A DNA stretch of 64,000 bases, from the NCBI RefSeq assembly GCF_008728515.1, contig NC_044984.1, positions 87,777,181 to 87,841,180 on the forward strand. Reading direction: 5' to 3'. Under the pieces are notes generated by a model. The model saw only the letters and a list, made by a program, of their open reading frames with translations. It was not told the origin of the DNA and did not search any database. Below are positions 50,501-58,148 of this stretch, one piece after another (the first letter of the stretch is position 1; every line of letters starts with the position of its first letter). Source of the stretch: Papio anubis (taxonomy: Eukaryota > Chordata > Mammalia > Primates > Cercopithecidae). The translations under genes were made by a program, and so were the position numbers.

Positions 50501-53500
50501 TAGCTGGGATTATAGGCACATGCCACCGTGTCTGGCTAATTTTTGTATTTTTATTAGAGACAGGGTTTCACCATGTTGGCCAGACTGGTCTCGAACTCCT
50601 GACCTCAGGTGATCCACCCGCCTCAGCCTCCCAAAGTGCTGGGGATTATAGGCATGAGCCACTACGCCCGGCCTTAATTTTTGTATTTTTAGTAGGGACA
50701 GGGTTTCACCATGTTGGCCAGGCTGGTCTCAAACTCCTGACCTCAAGTGATCCTTCTGCCTCGGCCTCCCAAAGTGCTGGGATTACAGGCATGAGCCATA
50801 GTGCCCAGCCAGAAATACTAATTTTTGATCAGTCCTTGCTACTTATGAAGTAAATGACAATAAAAACTTCACAGAAGCAGGAAGATAGTGAGTTGGTATG
50901 GGGAGAGGTATTGTATTTAGATTTAAGTAAATAGCCAGAGTATAAGTTGTATTTATATACATTTTGTTATAAAAAGGTAAACATTTTATATTTTATCTTT
51001 TTTTAATAGGCTGGAGTCAAAGGAAAACTAGGCAGACTTCTGGGCATATTTGAGGTGAGTTAAAAAGTAATCTTCACTTTGCTGATAATAGAATTAATGA
51101 TTTCTTCCTAACCAAACAAATAATGTGGCAGCAGCCTGAACCAGACATTTCTGTCAGACTAGCAGTAGGCATCAGTCCAGGATTAGGTAGGAAAGGAAGT
51201 AAAAGCCACTTTTTCATATGCCATCACGTTTATTTATTTATTTATTTACTTATATTTTTAATTTTCTTTAAGACAGAGTCTCGCTCTGTCACCAGACTGG
51301 AGTGCAGTGGCACAATCTTGGGTCACTGCAACCTCTGCCTCCCGGATTCAAGCGATTCTCCTGTCTCAGCCTCCTGAGTAGCTGGGACTACAGGCACACA
51401 CCACCACGCCCAGCTAAGTTTTGTATTTTTATTTTATTTTTATTATTTTTTTTTATTTTTATGATTTTTTATTTTTTATTTATTTATTTTTTTTGAGATG
51501 GAGTCTCGCTCTGTTGCCCAGGCTGGAGTGCAGTGGCCGGATCTCAGCTCACTGCAAGCTCCGCCTCCCAGGTTCACGCCATTCTCCTGCCTCAGCCTCC
51601 CGAGTAGCTGGGACTACAGGTGCTCGCCACCTCGCCCGGCTAGTTTTTTGTATTTTTTTAGTAGAGACGGGGTTTCACCATGTTAGCCAGGATGGTCTCG
51701 ATCTCCTGACCTCGTGATCCGCCCGTCTCGGCCTCCCAAAGTGCTGGGATTACAGGCTTGAGCCACCGCGCCTGGCCCAGTTTTGTATTTTTAATAGAGA
51801 TGGGGTTTCACCATGTTGGCCAGGATGGTCTCCATCTCTTGACCTCATGATCTGCCCGCCTTGGCCTCCCAAAGTGCTGGGATTACAGGTATGAGCCATG
51901 GCACCCAGCTGCCATCACTTTTATACAGCATTATTATGTAGCGATTACTTCTGTTTGACAATACAGTGGAGCTGATACTGAAATGTTTCTCTTAATCCAC
52001 TGTAGACTATTTAGGGTATAGATATTTTAGGAGGTACAATATTTTTAGTATGACCTAAAGGCTTAGATCTCATGTATTTTATCTGGAAATGTCCCCATTG
52101 CGCTTAGCAAATAATATTGTATGATATACATAGTGACTTAAAGGATTGTATGAAAATATAAATCTCAGGTACATAGAACAGATGCTAAAAGAACAGAATT
52201 CTCTTTCATATATTCTCTTATTACTGAGGGCAGAATAGAATTTTCAGGGAGGGAATGTGAATGTGATAGGCACTCTTTGGCAGCCAGGGAGAAAGGAGGT
52301 CCAGATGTATTTTCATCCAAGATTCAGACCTAGATACATAGTATACCAGAAACATGGTCACTTTCCTTTTTTTCAGAGTACTATTTATAGCTTAGTTCAG
52401 TCTTTATAGTACTATGAACCATATAAATTTTATTTTTAAGCCTTAGGAATTCAGAAAAAAATCCCGATTCTATAGCACTTGGTAGAATTGATGACTTTTA
52501 CCAGAATACAGTAATTAAATTATTAAGAGTAAAGTTGACCGGGCGTGGTGGCTCATGCCTGTAATCCCAGCACTTTGGGGAGGCCAAGGCAGGCAGATCA
52601 CGAGGTCAGGAATTCAAGACCAGCTTGGCCAATATGGTGAAACCCTGTCTCTACTAAATAAATACAAAAATTAGCCGGGCGTGGTGATGCGTGCCTGTAG
52701 TACCAGCTACTTGGGAGGCTGAGGCAGAAGAATTCTTGAACCTGGGAGGTGGAGGTTGCAGATCGAGACTCATTCAGGTAGAATTCAGTCTTTTCCAGAA
52801 TTCAGCAGTTGCTTCACCCAGTTAAATAGCACCATCTCCTGGTTAAACTGAAAAACATATTGAGGTTTTTACAAATAACACATTTGTCAGTAAGTTGACA
52901 GGGTTTTTGAAGAAAACGTCTCACATTATAAATAAAGCTTAAATAATATGGGAAGGTAACAGTATTAAGTGCTTTACAAATACTGTTTACCAGGACATGT
53001 CAATCAAAAAATACCTTTCCCCATAGAAAGTATAAGGGAAAATTGGATTGCCCTGCCCATTCATCCCAGTGATTTTAATGAATTTGTGAATTTAGCATAA
53101 TAAATGTATTGATTTGTCAGACATAGAAATAAAACAACTGATGCTTAAAAATAATGATGTGTTAAGTGACAGTTGCCTCTAATTTATTGTTGTTTTTATT
53201 CCTTCTCAGATATAAAAATATAATCCTTCCCAGCTATAAAAACCCACTGTTTTGAGTAGATTATTCAGGTTGTTTGTGGCCAAAATCAGGACCAAGTATC
53301 TAAAGTTGTGGACTATGGCAAAGAAGGCTAACTTTAATCAGGATGAAGGAAGGCCAACTTGTTTAATTTTTAACCTAGAAACAAGCTCATGTGCCTGTTT
53401 TATGTGTTTATGGTTTTTTGTTGTTGTTTTGAGATGGGGTATCATTCTGTCATCCAGGCTGGAGTGCAGTGGCATGATCTGGGCTCATTGCCACGTCCGC

Positions 53501-55259
53501 CTCCTGGGCTCAAGAGATCCTTCCACTTCAGCCTCCCGAGTAGCTGGGATTACAGGCATGCGCCACCACGCCCAGCTAATATTTTTGTATTTTTAGTAGA
53601 GACAGGGTTTCACCATGTTGGACAGGCTGGGCTCGACCTCCTGACCTCAAGTGATCTGCCCGCCTTGACCTCCCAAAGTACTGGGATTATAGACGTGAGC
53701 TACTGCGCCAGGCCATGGACTGTTGTTTATGTGCACCTTGACAGGCCTGTAGGAGGAGTGCTTAAAGGAATTGGTGCTGTTTGCTCTTACAAAGGTCCTA
53801 AAGGAAGCAGTTTTCCATGGCATTGAAAGGTTGTCAGGATTAGCCCCAGGGAAGAGGGGGATATCAGATAAAAACTATGGGAATGCAGGTCTGTTATTTT
53901 AACTCTTAAGATTTTCTTTATGAAAATAACATCAGATAGACTGGGCACAGTGGCTCACACCTGTAATCCCAGCACTTTGGGAGGCCAAGGCGGGCAGATC
54001 ATGAGGTCAGGGTCTGAGACCAGCCTGACCAACATGGTGAAACCCTATCTCTACTAAAAATACAAAAATTAGCCAGGCGTGGTGTGGCGCACGCCTGTAA
54101 TCCCAGCTACTCAGGAGGCTGAGGCAGGAGAATCACTTGAACCCAGGAGGCAGAGATTGTGGTGAGCTGAGATCGAGCCACTGCACTCCAGCCTGGGCGA
54201 CAGAGTGAGACTCCCTATCTCAAAACGAAAAAAAGAAAATAACATCAGATATATAGAAATCAGTGTTAAAAGTTTAGTACTGGAGGCTGGGTCCTCATAG
54301 CTGTAAGCTCAGTTTTTGGGAAGGCCAAAGCAGGAGGTTCCCTTGAGGGCAGGAGTGGAGCAGTCTGGGCAACATCTTCAGACTTCTACAAAAAAAGTAG
54401 TATCGAGAGCCGATTTCACCACCAGTAGTGATGACGCTCTAGTTCTAGTCTTCTATCTTTTTAACTTTTAAATGTTTTGTCTTATATAAAATCACTTTCG
54501 TGCTGGACTATACAACTGAATATGTTTGTTTGTGCTGGGAAATATGCTATGCTAATCAGCAGTAAGGAAGACTAATTTTTGTCCCTTGGAAAATGTGTCA
54601 ATGGCTACCTCCTGTAGATTAAAATGCATTTTCTTTTTATATTCAAGCAGAACCAAGACCGAAAGCACAGAACATATGTTTATGTTCTAACAGTCACTGA
54701 AATATTAGAAGATTGGGAAGATTCTGTTAATATTGGTAAGTTCCCTTTTGATATCTGAATACTCTGTTCTAACAGAAGGTTGGGAAGATCCTGTTAATAT
54801 AAGTAAGTTCCCTTTTGTTATCTGAATACTCTTAAGTCAGATGCTATATTCCTGTGTCCAGTTTCCATCTTAGATTATTTCTGGTCACTTCATTTAGAGC
54901 AGGGAAGGTAATTGAAATGCAGAGATGCACATTCATCTTAGTTCTTCCCCAACATGTTGTTGTCCCAGTCATTTGTCAGGGAGTAAGTGGACATTACTTA
55001 CACGGTTTACTTTTTAAAATGGACTGTCTTGTAACCAATGTCATTCTTTTCTCTAGGAAGGAAGAGAGAGTGGTTCAAAGTAGAAGATGCTATCAAAGTT
55101 CTCCAGTGTCATAAACCTGTACATGCAGAGTATCTGGAAAAGCTAAAGCTGGGTTGTTCCCCAGCCAATGGAAATTCTACGGTCCCTTCCCTTCCAGATA
55201 ATAATGCCTTGTTTGTAACTGCTGCACAGACCTCTGGGTTGCCATCTAGTATAAGATAG
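33582..55259 (+). CDS. NUDT4: NUDT4, diphosphoinositol polyphosphate phosphohydrolase 2 (DIPP2), 5 coding exons
   Basis: Joining the exons 33582-33680, 50140-50250, 51010-51054, 54648-54735 and 55057-55259 gives 546 nt, 181 residues plus TAG. The product matches the Nudix hydrolase DIPP2, a cytosolic Mg-dependent enzyme that removes the beta-phosphate from diphosphoinositol polyphosphates (IP7, IP8) and also cleaves diadenosine polyphosphates. The Nudix box is complete at residues 51-73: G51, E57, R65, E66, E69, E70 and G72, with the metal-binding glutamates E66, E69 and E70 present. Basic residues R10, K18 and R20, at positions that bind the inositol phosphate in the paralogue NUDT3, are present. 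All introns are GT-AG and there are no frameshifts, so this is the functional multi-exon gene, not one of the processed NUDT4 pseudogenes. The C-terminus reads SSIR where I remember human SSVR. Family assignment is very secure; use in a given tissue cannot be seen. Confidence 0.97.
35190..35382 (-). mobile_element. MIR SINE in intron 1
   Basis: GAGTGCTTACCATGTGCCAGGCACTG, CCCATTTTATAGGTAAGGAGAC and GGAAGTGGTAGAGTCAGGATTC, in reverse MIR order. Confidence 0.8.
36395..36490 (-). mobile_element. MIR-like fragment in intron 1
   Basis: AAATTAGGTAGCAGAAGTAACC, CCCAAGGTCACAGAAGCTGG. Confidence 0.4.
37217..37480 (+). mobile_element. Alu with deletion near its start
   Basis: GGCCAGGCGGGCGGATCACC joins the head to the box after the first 60 bases; A16 tail. 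Confidence 0.9.
37585..37928 (-). mobile_element. (AT)n and young AluY of Old World monkey type
   Basis: About 40 bp of AT repeat directly before the Alu head. The Alu has GGCCGGATCTCAGCTC and CAGGCTTGAGCCACTGC; flanks repeat AATGCTGAATATATAT. Confidence 0.95.
38250..38554 (-). mobile_element. Alu
   Basis: Flanks repeat TGG(T/A)AGCCTTTTT. Confidence 0.95.
39132..39432 (+). mobile_element. Alu
   Basis: GGCCAGGTGCAGTGGCTCACACC to (AAC)n tail. Confidence 0.95.
39566..39624 (+). repeat. Donor segment of a 59-bp templated insertion
   Basis: Runs from GAGCCAAGCCACGACAATTG to GGGAATTC; reappears at 39970-40028 with two mismatches. Confidence 0.9.
39774..40126 (-). mobile_element. Alu carrying a 59-bp foreign insert
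   Basis: Normal Alu text on both sides of 39970-40028; 17-bp target duplication GGGGTGCCCAATCTTTT. Confidence 0.95.
39970..40028 (+). repeat. 59-bp copy inserted inside an Alu
   Basis: Copy of 39566-39624 (57 of 59 bases the same). It replaces about 12 bases of the Alu between TAGTAGAGA and the CATGTTGGCCAGG-type block. Confidence 0.9.
40375..40671 (-). mobile_element. Alu
   Basis: T19AAAGAGTCTCACTCTG to CATGGCTGGCC. Confidence 0.94.
40674..41539. other. Unique part of intron 1
   Basis: Holds a possible weak MIR core near 40905-40955; the 107-residue open frame at 40879 shows no family features. Confidence 0.4.
41540..41588. repeat. (TG)n(TA)n microsatellite
   Basis: About 13 TG units followed by TATATATATA, next to an Alu head. 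Confidence 0.95.
41606..42199 (-). mobile_element. Young Old World monkey AluY (41606-41904) inserted beside an older Alu (41905-42199)
   Basis: The first is nearly unbroken, with CAGGCTTGAGCCACCGC; the second is an AluJ-like copy ending GTGTCTGGCC. Confidence 0.93.
42222..42526 (+). mobile_element. Alu, donor of the templated insertion at 44781
   Basis: Carries the unusual AGGAGGCAAAGGTTGC; A20 tail. Confidence 0.95.
42874..43165 (-). mobile_element. Alu
   Basis: TTTTTGAGACAGAGTCTCGCTG to GCACCCGGC. Confidence 0.95.
43953..44220 (+). repeat. Diverged intronic duplication, copy A
   Basis: Pairs with copy B at about 44656-45312: both run GATGAGT(G/A)G(G/A)CAAGT(A/G)CTTAATGAAACA, then ACCCATTTAAA, GAAAGATA(T/C)ATTT and GATTA(G/T)GCTAAATC in the same order, at roughly 75-80% identity by eye. 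Confidence 0.8.
44781..44841 (+). repeat. Templated insertion: 30 bp of Alu plus local repeats
   Basis: 44781-44810 is identical to 42423-42452 inside a sense Alu, including its unusual GGCAAAGG. It is followed by CAACCTTTAAATGAG and a second AACCTTTAAATGAG-like unit. Copy A of the surrounding duplication lacks the whole block. Confidence 0.8.
44891..45205 (+). mobile_element. Alu inside duplication copy B
   Basis: GGCTGGGTGTGGTGGCTCATG to (AAAAG)n tail. Confidence 0.95.
45459..45764 (+). mobile_element. AluY with target duplication
   Basis: Flanks repeat AAATCTGAAGCATA; A25 tail. Confidence 0.96.
45770..46466. other. Unique part of intron 1
   Basis: Nothing recognised. Confidence 0.5.
46467..46784 (-). 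mobile_element. Alu
   Basis: T-rich head with TTTTA units, to CATGCCTGGCC. Confidence 0.92.
47049..47640 (+). mobile_element. Old Alu split by a younger sense Alu
   Basis: Outer halves 47049-47174 and 47476-47640. Inner copy 47180-47475 with flank repeat ACAAAA(A)T(C)AGAC. Confidence 0.88.
47783..48092 (-). mobile_element. Alu with small internal duplication
   Basis: AAGTGCTGGGATTATAG appears twice near 48030-48070. Confidence 0.93.
48149..48805 (-). mobile_element. Young Old World monkey AluY (48149-48445) followed by an Alu with a triplicated head (48446-48805)
   Basis: First copy has GGCCAGATCTCAGCTC and CAGGCTTGAGCCACCGC. Second copy repeats CAGAATCTAGCTCTGT three times at 48471-48542. 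Confidence 0.94.
48917..49213 (-). mobile_element. Alu with target duplication
   Basis: Flanks repeat ACATTTCAGTCTT. Confidence 0.95.
49237..49515 (+). mobile_element. hAT-Charlie-like DNA transposon fossil
   Basis: Contains GAGGGCCACACAGTCTCTGTCGC, GCATCACTAAAACAACCATAG and TACAAAAACAGGTGG, typical of a common hAT-like non-autonomous repeat. The exact family is not named. Confidence 0.5.
49615..49740 (-). mobile_element. MIR-like fragment in intron 1
   Basis: AAGCACTCTGTATCAAGAAT then TTTTCTAGGTGAGGAAAC; diverged. Confidence 0.4.
50140..50250 (+). CDS. NUDT4: NUDT4 coding exon 2 (residues 34-70, most of the Nudix box)
   Basis: 111 nt, phase 0 on both sides, acceptor CTTACAG ending at 50139 and donor GTGAGA at 50251. 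It encodes the beta-strands before the Nudix box, the GGGMEPEEEPGG loop and the REVYEE helix with the catalytic glutamates. The Nudix box is cut by the intron right after E70. An open frame runs on into intron 2, but this is read-through and not a coding extension. Confidence 0.97.
50251..51009 (+). other. NUDT4: NUDT4 intron 2 (759 bp)
   Basis: Short phase-0 intron between the two exons that share the Nudix box. Its middle is one antisense Alu followed by a partial antisense Alu. Confidence 0.95.
50384..50811 (-). mobile_element. Alu plus partial Alu in NUDT4 intron 2
   Basis: Full antisense copy 50384-50673, then the last part of another (50674-50811), 134 bp downstream of exon 2. Confidence 0.94.
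51010..51054 (+). CDS. NUDT4: NUDT4 coding exon 3 (residues 71-85)
   Basis: A 45-nt mini-exon of 15 codons (AGVKGKLGRLLGIFE), phase 0 on both sides, acceptor TTTTAATAG and strong donor GTGAGT. It completes the Nudix box with A71, G72 and V73. Because it is symmetric, skipping it would keep the frame but remove the end of the catalytic motif. Confidence 0.97.
51268..51911 (-). mobile_element. Older Alu split by a young Old World monkey AluY (51488-51777)
   Basis: Outer halves 51268-51425 and 51778-51911 join into one Alu. Inner copy has GGCCGGATCTCAGCTC and CAGGCTTGAGCCACCGC; flank repeat AGTTTTGTATTTTTA. Confidence 0.94.
52533..52775 (+). mobile_element. Alu, 3' truncated
   Basis: GACCGGGCGTGGTGGCTC to GGTTGCAGATCGAGACT; no A tail. 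Confidence 0.9.
53428..53715 (-). mobile_element. Alu
   Basis: TTTTGAGATGGGGTATCATTC to GCGCCAGGCC. Confidence 0.94.
53939..54234 (+). mobile_element. Alu with 17-bp target duplication
   Basis: Flanks repeat GAAAATAACATCAGATA exactly. Confidence 0.96.
54284..54400 (+). mobile_element. Diverged Alu monomer
   Basis: GAGGCTGGGTCCTCATAGC to CTTCTACAAAAAAAG; single arm. Confidence 0.6.
54645..54650 (+). promoter_or_regulatory. NUDT4: NAGNAG tandem splice acceptor (AAGCAG)
   Basis: Two AG acceptors three bases apart. The upstream AG includes a CAG codon (Gln86) and the downstream AG drops it. DIPP2 is known as alpha and beta forms that differ by exactly one Gln at this position, so the site explains the two isoforms. 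Confidence 0.9.
54648..54735 (+). CDS. NUDT4: NUDT4 coding exon 4 (residues 86-115, with optional Gln86)
   Basis: 88 nt if the exon begins at CAG (54648) or 85 nt if it begins at AAC (54651); the acceptor reads AAGCAG. It encodes the strand and helix around RTYVYVLTVTEI and ends in phase 1, with the G of Gly115 as its last base. The donor is GTAAGT at 54736. A second GTAAGT lies 67 nt further on inside a partial duplicate of this exon end. Confidence 0.96.
54683..54832 (+). repeat. Partial tandem duplication of the exon 4 3' end and its donor
   Basis: 54683-54764 and 54765-54832 both start TGTTCTAACAG, share TTGGGAAGAT(T/C)CTGTTAATAT, then GTAAGTTCCCTTTTG(A/T)TATC and end TGAATACTCT. The second copy lacks about 14 nt of the middle. 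Both copies keep a GTAAGT donor. Confidence 0.9.
54736..55056 (+). other. NUDT4: NUDT4 intron 4 (321 bp)
   Basis: Phase-1 intron with no Alu. Its first 97 bases contain a partial, diverged copy of the exon 4 end and donor (54765-54832). Confidence 0.95.
55057..55259 (+). CDS. NUDT4: NUDT4 coding exon 5 (residues 115-181) and stop
   Basis: Begins after the acceptor TTTTCTCTAG, completes Gly115 as G|GA and ends at TAG 55257-55259. It encodes the last helix (WFKVEDAIKVLQ), then a Ser/Asn/Pro-rich, probably disordered tail. Exon and 3' UTR are continuous. The penultimate residue is Ile. Confidence 0.97.
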
Positions 55260-56504
55260 AGAGAACTGGGTAGGCCTCTCCCACCATGTGCAGTCTCATC
55301 GGGAGAGGCTTCTTTGTTTTCCTCATCAAACATCTGAATGACGCTTGCAAACTGTCTGAATTTGCCATGCAAGGTTTTCAAACAATTTGCATGTTTTTCA
55401 GATGCTTTCAAATCTTTTTTTAAAAAAAAATAGTGTAAAATATTTTAATAAGCCAAAGCCATGTGGAATTTTTGTTTAGATGCCTTAACTGTGCCACACC
55501 CCGCAAACCCCTATATTATTTTGGTTGTCTGTTTCTCACAGCATATTTTCAATTTTTTGCCCATTTGACATCAGTCTGTGATTTATTTTGTCATCAGATT
55601 ACTTGTGAGTATACCTCCCCCAAAATTGTTTTCTCATTCACAGCATTAGCATATTCAGCAAATCCATCTGTGGTGGGAACAAAAAATATTATTGGTATTA
55701 AAGAAATCCATGCACCCCAAAACTTGTTTTACAGGATTACAATTTTAATTCAAAATTTCCAGATTTGGGCTATCTCTGTATGAGCCACTAACTTATTTTG
55801 TCACGGGGCTTAATTTGCCATTTTTGGGGATTTGTCGACTCATTTGTCTGAATTTTCACAACTGGTATTATGTCACTAGCTACCTGATATGCCTATTTCC
55901 CTTATAACTCAATAGAACCTTAACACAAAGTATAACTCTATAGAGTTGGTGAATATTTTAGGGAAATATTAGCAAAATGCATGTAGTAAAGACATGAAAA
56001 CTATATTCATGGAATTTGGTTTAGCATGCTCAGGTTGCCAGTTCCCATTATCGATACTCTTTCTACGCATAATACCTTAGAACCGTGTTTCCCTCAGTGT
56101 ACACTGCTCTTAAAATGTATTCAGTTATTTAATCTAGTGGCCCCCCACAGGAGTGGAGTCTTGAAATCTAACTCTAAATGCCAGTCAGTGATGATTGCAT
56201 CACAGTTGAGTGAAATGGCCTTCCTGTTCAGCTGTTAGAGGCTGAAGATTGTTAGGGCACCTTAGAATGTCTCATCTTTCCTAGGTTGTCAACAGGTACT
56301 ATTTGTCACATAACTAACTTTCGAGGCACTGGAACATACCTGAACTAAGAATTAAATCTTTTACTTTATACTCATTTAAAATCCAGAATCCCATCTAAAA
56401 CACATAGTAGATACCTTATCTGAAACTCTTGCACTTCCCCAACCAGGGCAGAAATGAGGTGGGAGAAGTTTGACTAAAATGAGGGATGGGGGAAAGTAAA
56501 AGAT

Positions 56505-56799
56505 TTATTTATTTATTTTTATTTTTGAGACTCCCTTTGTCGCCCAGGCTGGAGTGCAATGGCACGATCTCGACTCACTGCAACCTGTGCCTCCTGGGTT
56601 CAAGCGGTTCTCCTGCCTCAGCCTCTCGAGTAGCTGGAATTACAGGCACCTCCCACCAGGCCCAGCTAATTTTGTATTTTTAGTAGAGGTGGGGTTTCTT
56701 CATGTTGGTCAGGCTGGTCTCAAACTCCTAACCTCGTGATCCACCCACCTGGACCTCCCAAAGTGCTGGGATTGCAGGCATGAGCCGCCGCGCCCAGCC
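56505..56799 (-). mobile_element. Antisense Alu in the NUDT4 3' UTR
   Basis: (TTTA)n head, GAGACTCCCTTTGTCGCCC to CGCGCCCAGCC; flanks repeat AAAGAT(T/C)T. Confidence 0.94.
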
Positions 56800-56834
56800 A
56801 AAGATCTTTTTTTTTTATATAGACTTCAGCCCTT

Positions 56835-56842
56835 TGTAAATA
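56835..56842 (+). promoter_or_regulatory. Pumilio-type element TGTAAATA in 3' UTR
   Basis: Exact match to UGUANAUA in the sense strand of the NUDT4 3' UTR; conservation not checked. Confidence 0.35.
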
Positions 56843-57294
56843 TTGTAACTGGGGAGTATAGAGTAGAAGAAAGTATAGTTAAAACATTTGTTCTACAAAT
56901 TAACCTTTAAAAATAATATTACTGCTAAAAATAGAGTGCTGTTACACTTAAGGAAAATTAGTGCCATTTTGAAAATGAGATCTCGTGCCATAAATACAGC
57001 TGAACTAAATATAAACGTTCACAAATTAATGCTGTCAAAGGAATGAGTAAAGCAGAAAAACTTTTAACCAGCAGCATTTCATTCTAAAGTATGTAGTGTG
57101 ATCAAACATGATCATCCAGAATTTTTATATTTTTTCTTTGTACAGAGGTTACATCTTCTGGGTGTTCTTTTATAAAGGAAACATTTTAAATCCCACAAAT
57201 TGACGCTTTCTATCTTCAAAGATTTTTTTGGTCAGTAATCTCTGAAATTTCCTTAAATTATATACTTACTATAGCAGAGAAACTGGATTGTTTT

Positions 57295-57302
57295 TGTATA
57301 TA
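57295..57302 (+). promoter_or_regulatory. Pumilio-type element TGTATATA in 3' UTR
   Basis: Second exact UGUANAUA match in the same 3' UTR, 460 nt downstream of the first. Confidence 0.35.
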
Positions 57303-57837
57303 AGACTGCTTCCACCTGAAATGCTGTCATAAGTACTGGGGGGTGGGGGAGTGCCTATCTTGTACATGATATTCTTAGAGGTAATAAGGTAATAATGCAT
57401 GAACTTGTTTTATAAACTCTTGGACTATGTATTTGACATGTAAAATATGTACAGTATTAATGTCAACCATCTCTTTAAAGTTAGCCTATAAATATTGTTG
57501 TATAATTTTCTTTGGTCAGAAACATTTGGACTGAATAGTGACACTCACTAAGGATTTTCAGTGCCATTTAGCAAACCAACTGTCTTTAGTCTATGCAACT
57601 AGCAAAAATCTGCATAATGCAACAATACAGTTTTCACACTTCAAATTTTACATGAGGGGTTCTTCACGATTCTCCTGGAACCCAGTCTAGCAAAATTAGA
57701 GGAAAGGCCCTAGGGAGATTTATTTCTGTTAAATAGTTAACTCTACTGAGTATAACAAATAGTGTCTACTATCTCAACCCTCCAACATTTGCAGTGTTGG
57801 GACTGTCATATGTGATTTCTTTTTGGTGGGGTAGTTG

Positions 57838-57885
57838 AATAAAATTGGGCAGTTAAATTTCAGTTCCATGTGCCTCCCAAATAAA
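57838..57885 (+). terminator. NUDT4: Candidate NUDT4 poly(A) signals (two AATAAA)
   Basis: AATAAA at 57838-57843 and 57880-57885; the second is followed about 20 nt later by a T/GT-rich stretch (GTAGTTTTTTGTG). Confidence 0.45.
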
Positions 57886-58142
57886 AAACAGAAAATAAGT
57901 AGTTTTTTGTGAATTGACTTGCAGACAAAGTAGGAACTGTCCTGCATGATGTTGTTGTTTTGTAAATGGATGACATTTTCCAACCAAGCACATGCCATCC
58001 AATTTTCTGTCAATCACGCTGTTGTATAAAGCAGCAGAACTGAAGGGGAAAAATGATTGTTGTACACACTGAATTGCTTTGCATGGTCTCATTTGAGATA
58101 ATTGGTGTAAGAATCTTGACTTTTTTATATTTGGAAACATCA

Positions 58143-58148
58143 AATAAA
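58143..58148 (+). terminator. NUDT4: Candidate distal NUDT4 poly(A) signal
   Basis: AATAAA followed by GATCATGG and a T-rich stretch (CTTTTTGG). It is the last plus-strand AATAAA before clearly intergenic sequence and a short (AC)n. Confidence 0.45.

Larger units (their letters stand above)
51055..54647 (+). other. NUDT4: NUDT4 intron 3 (3.6 kb)
   Basis: Phase-0 intron ending in the tandem acceptor AAGCAG. It carries Alus in both orientations. The Alu-free part (about 51912-52532 and 52776-53427) shows nothing I recognise. Confidence 0.95.

Noticed and set aside
55109..55411. 100-codon antisense frame over exon 5 and the 3' UTR
   Set aside because: Shadow of the real coding exon; no features of its own.
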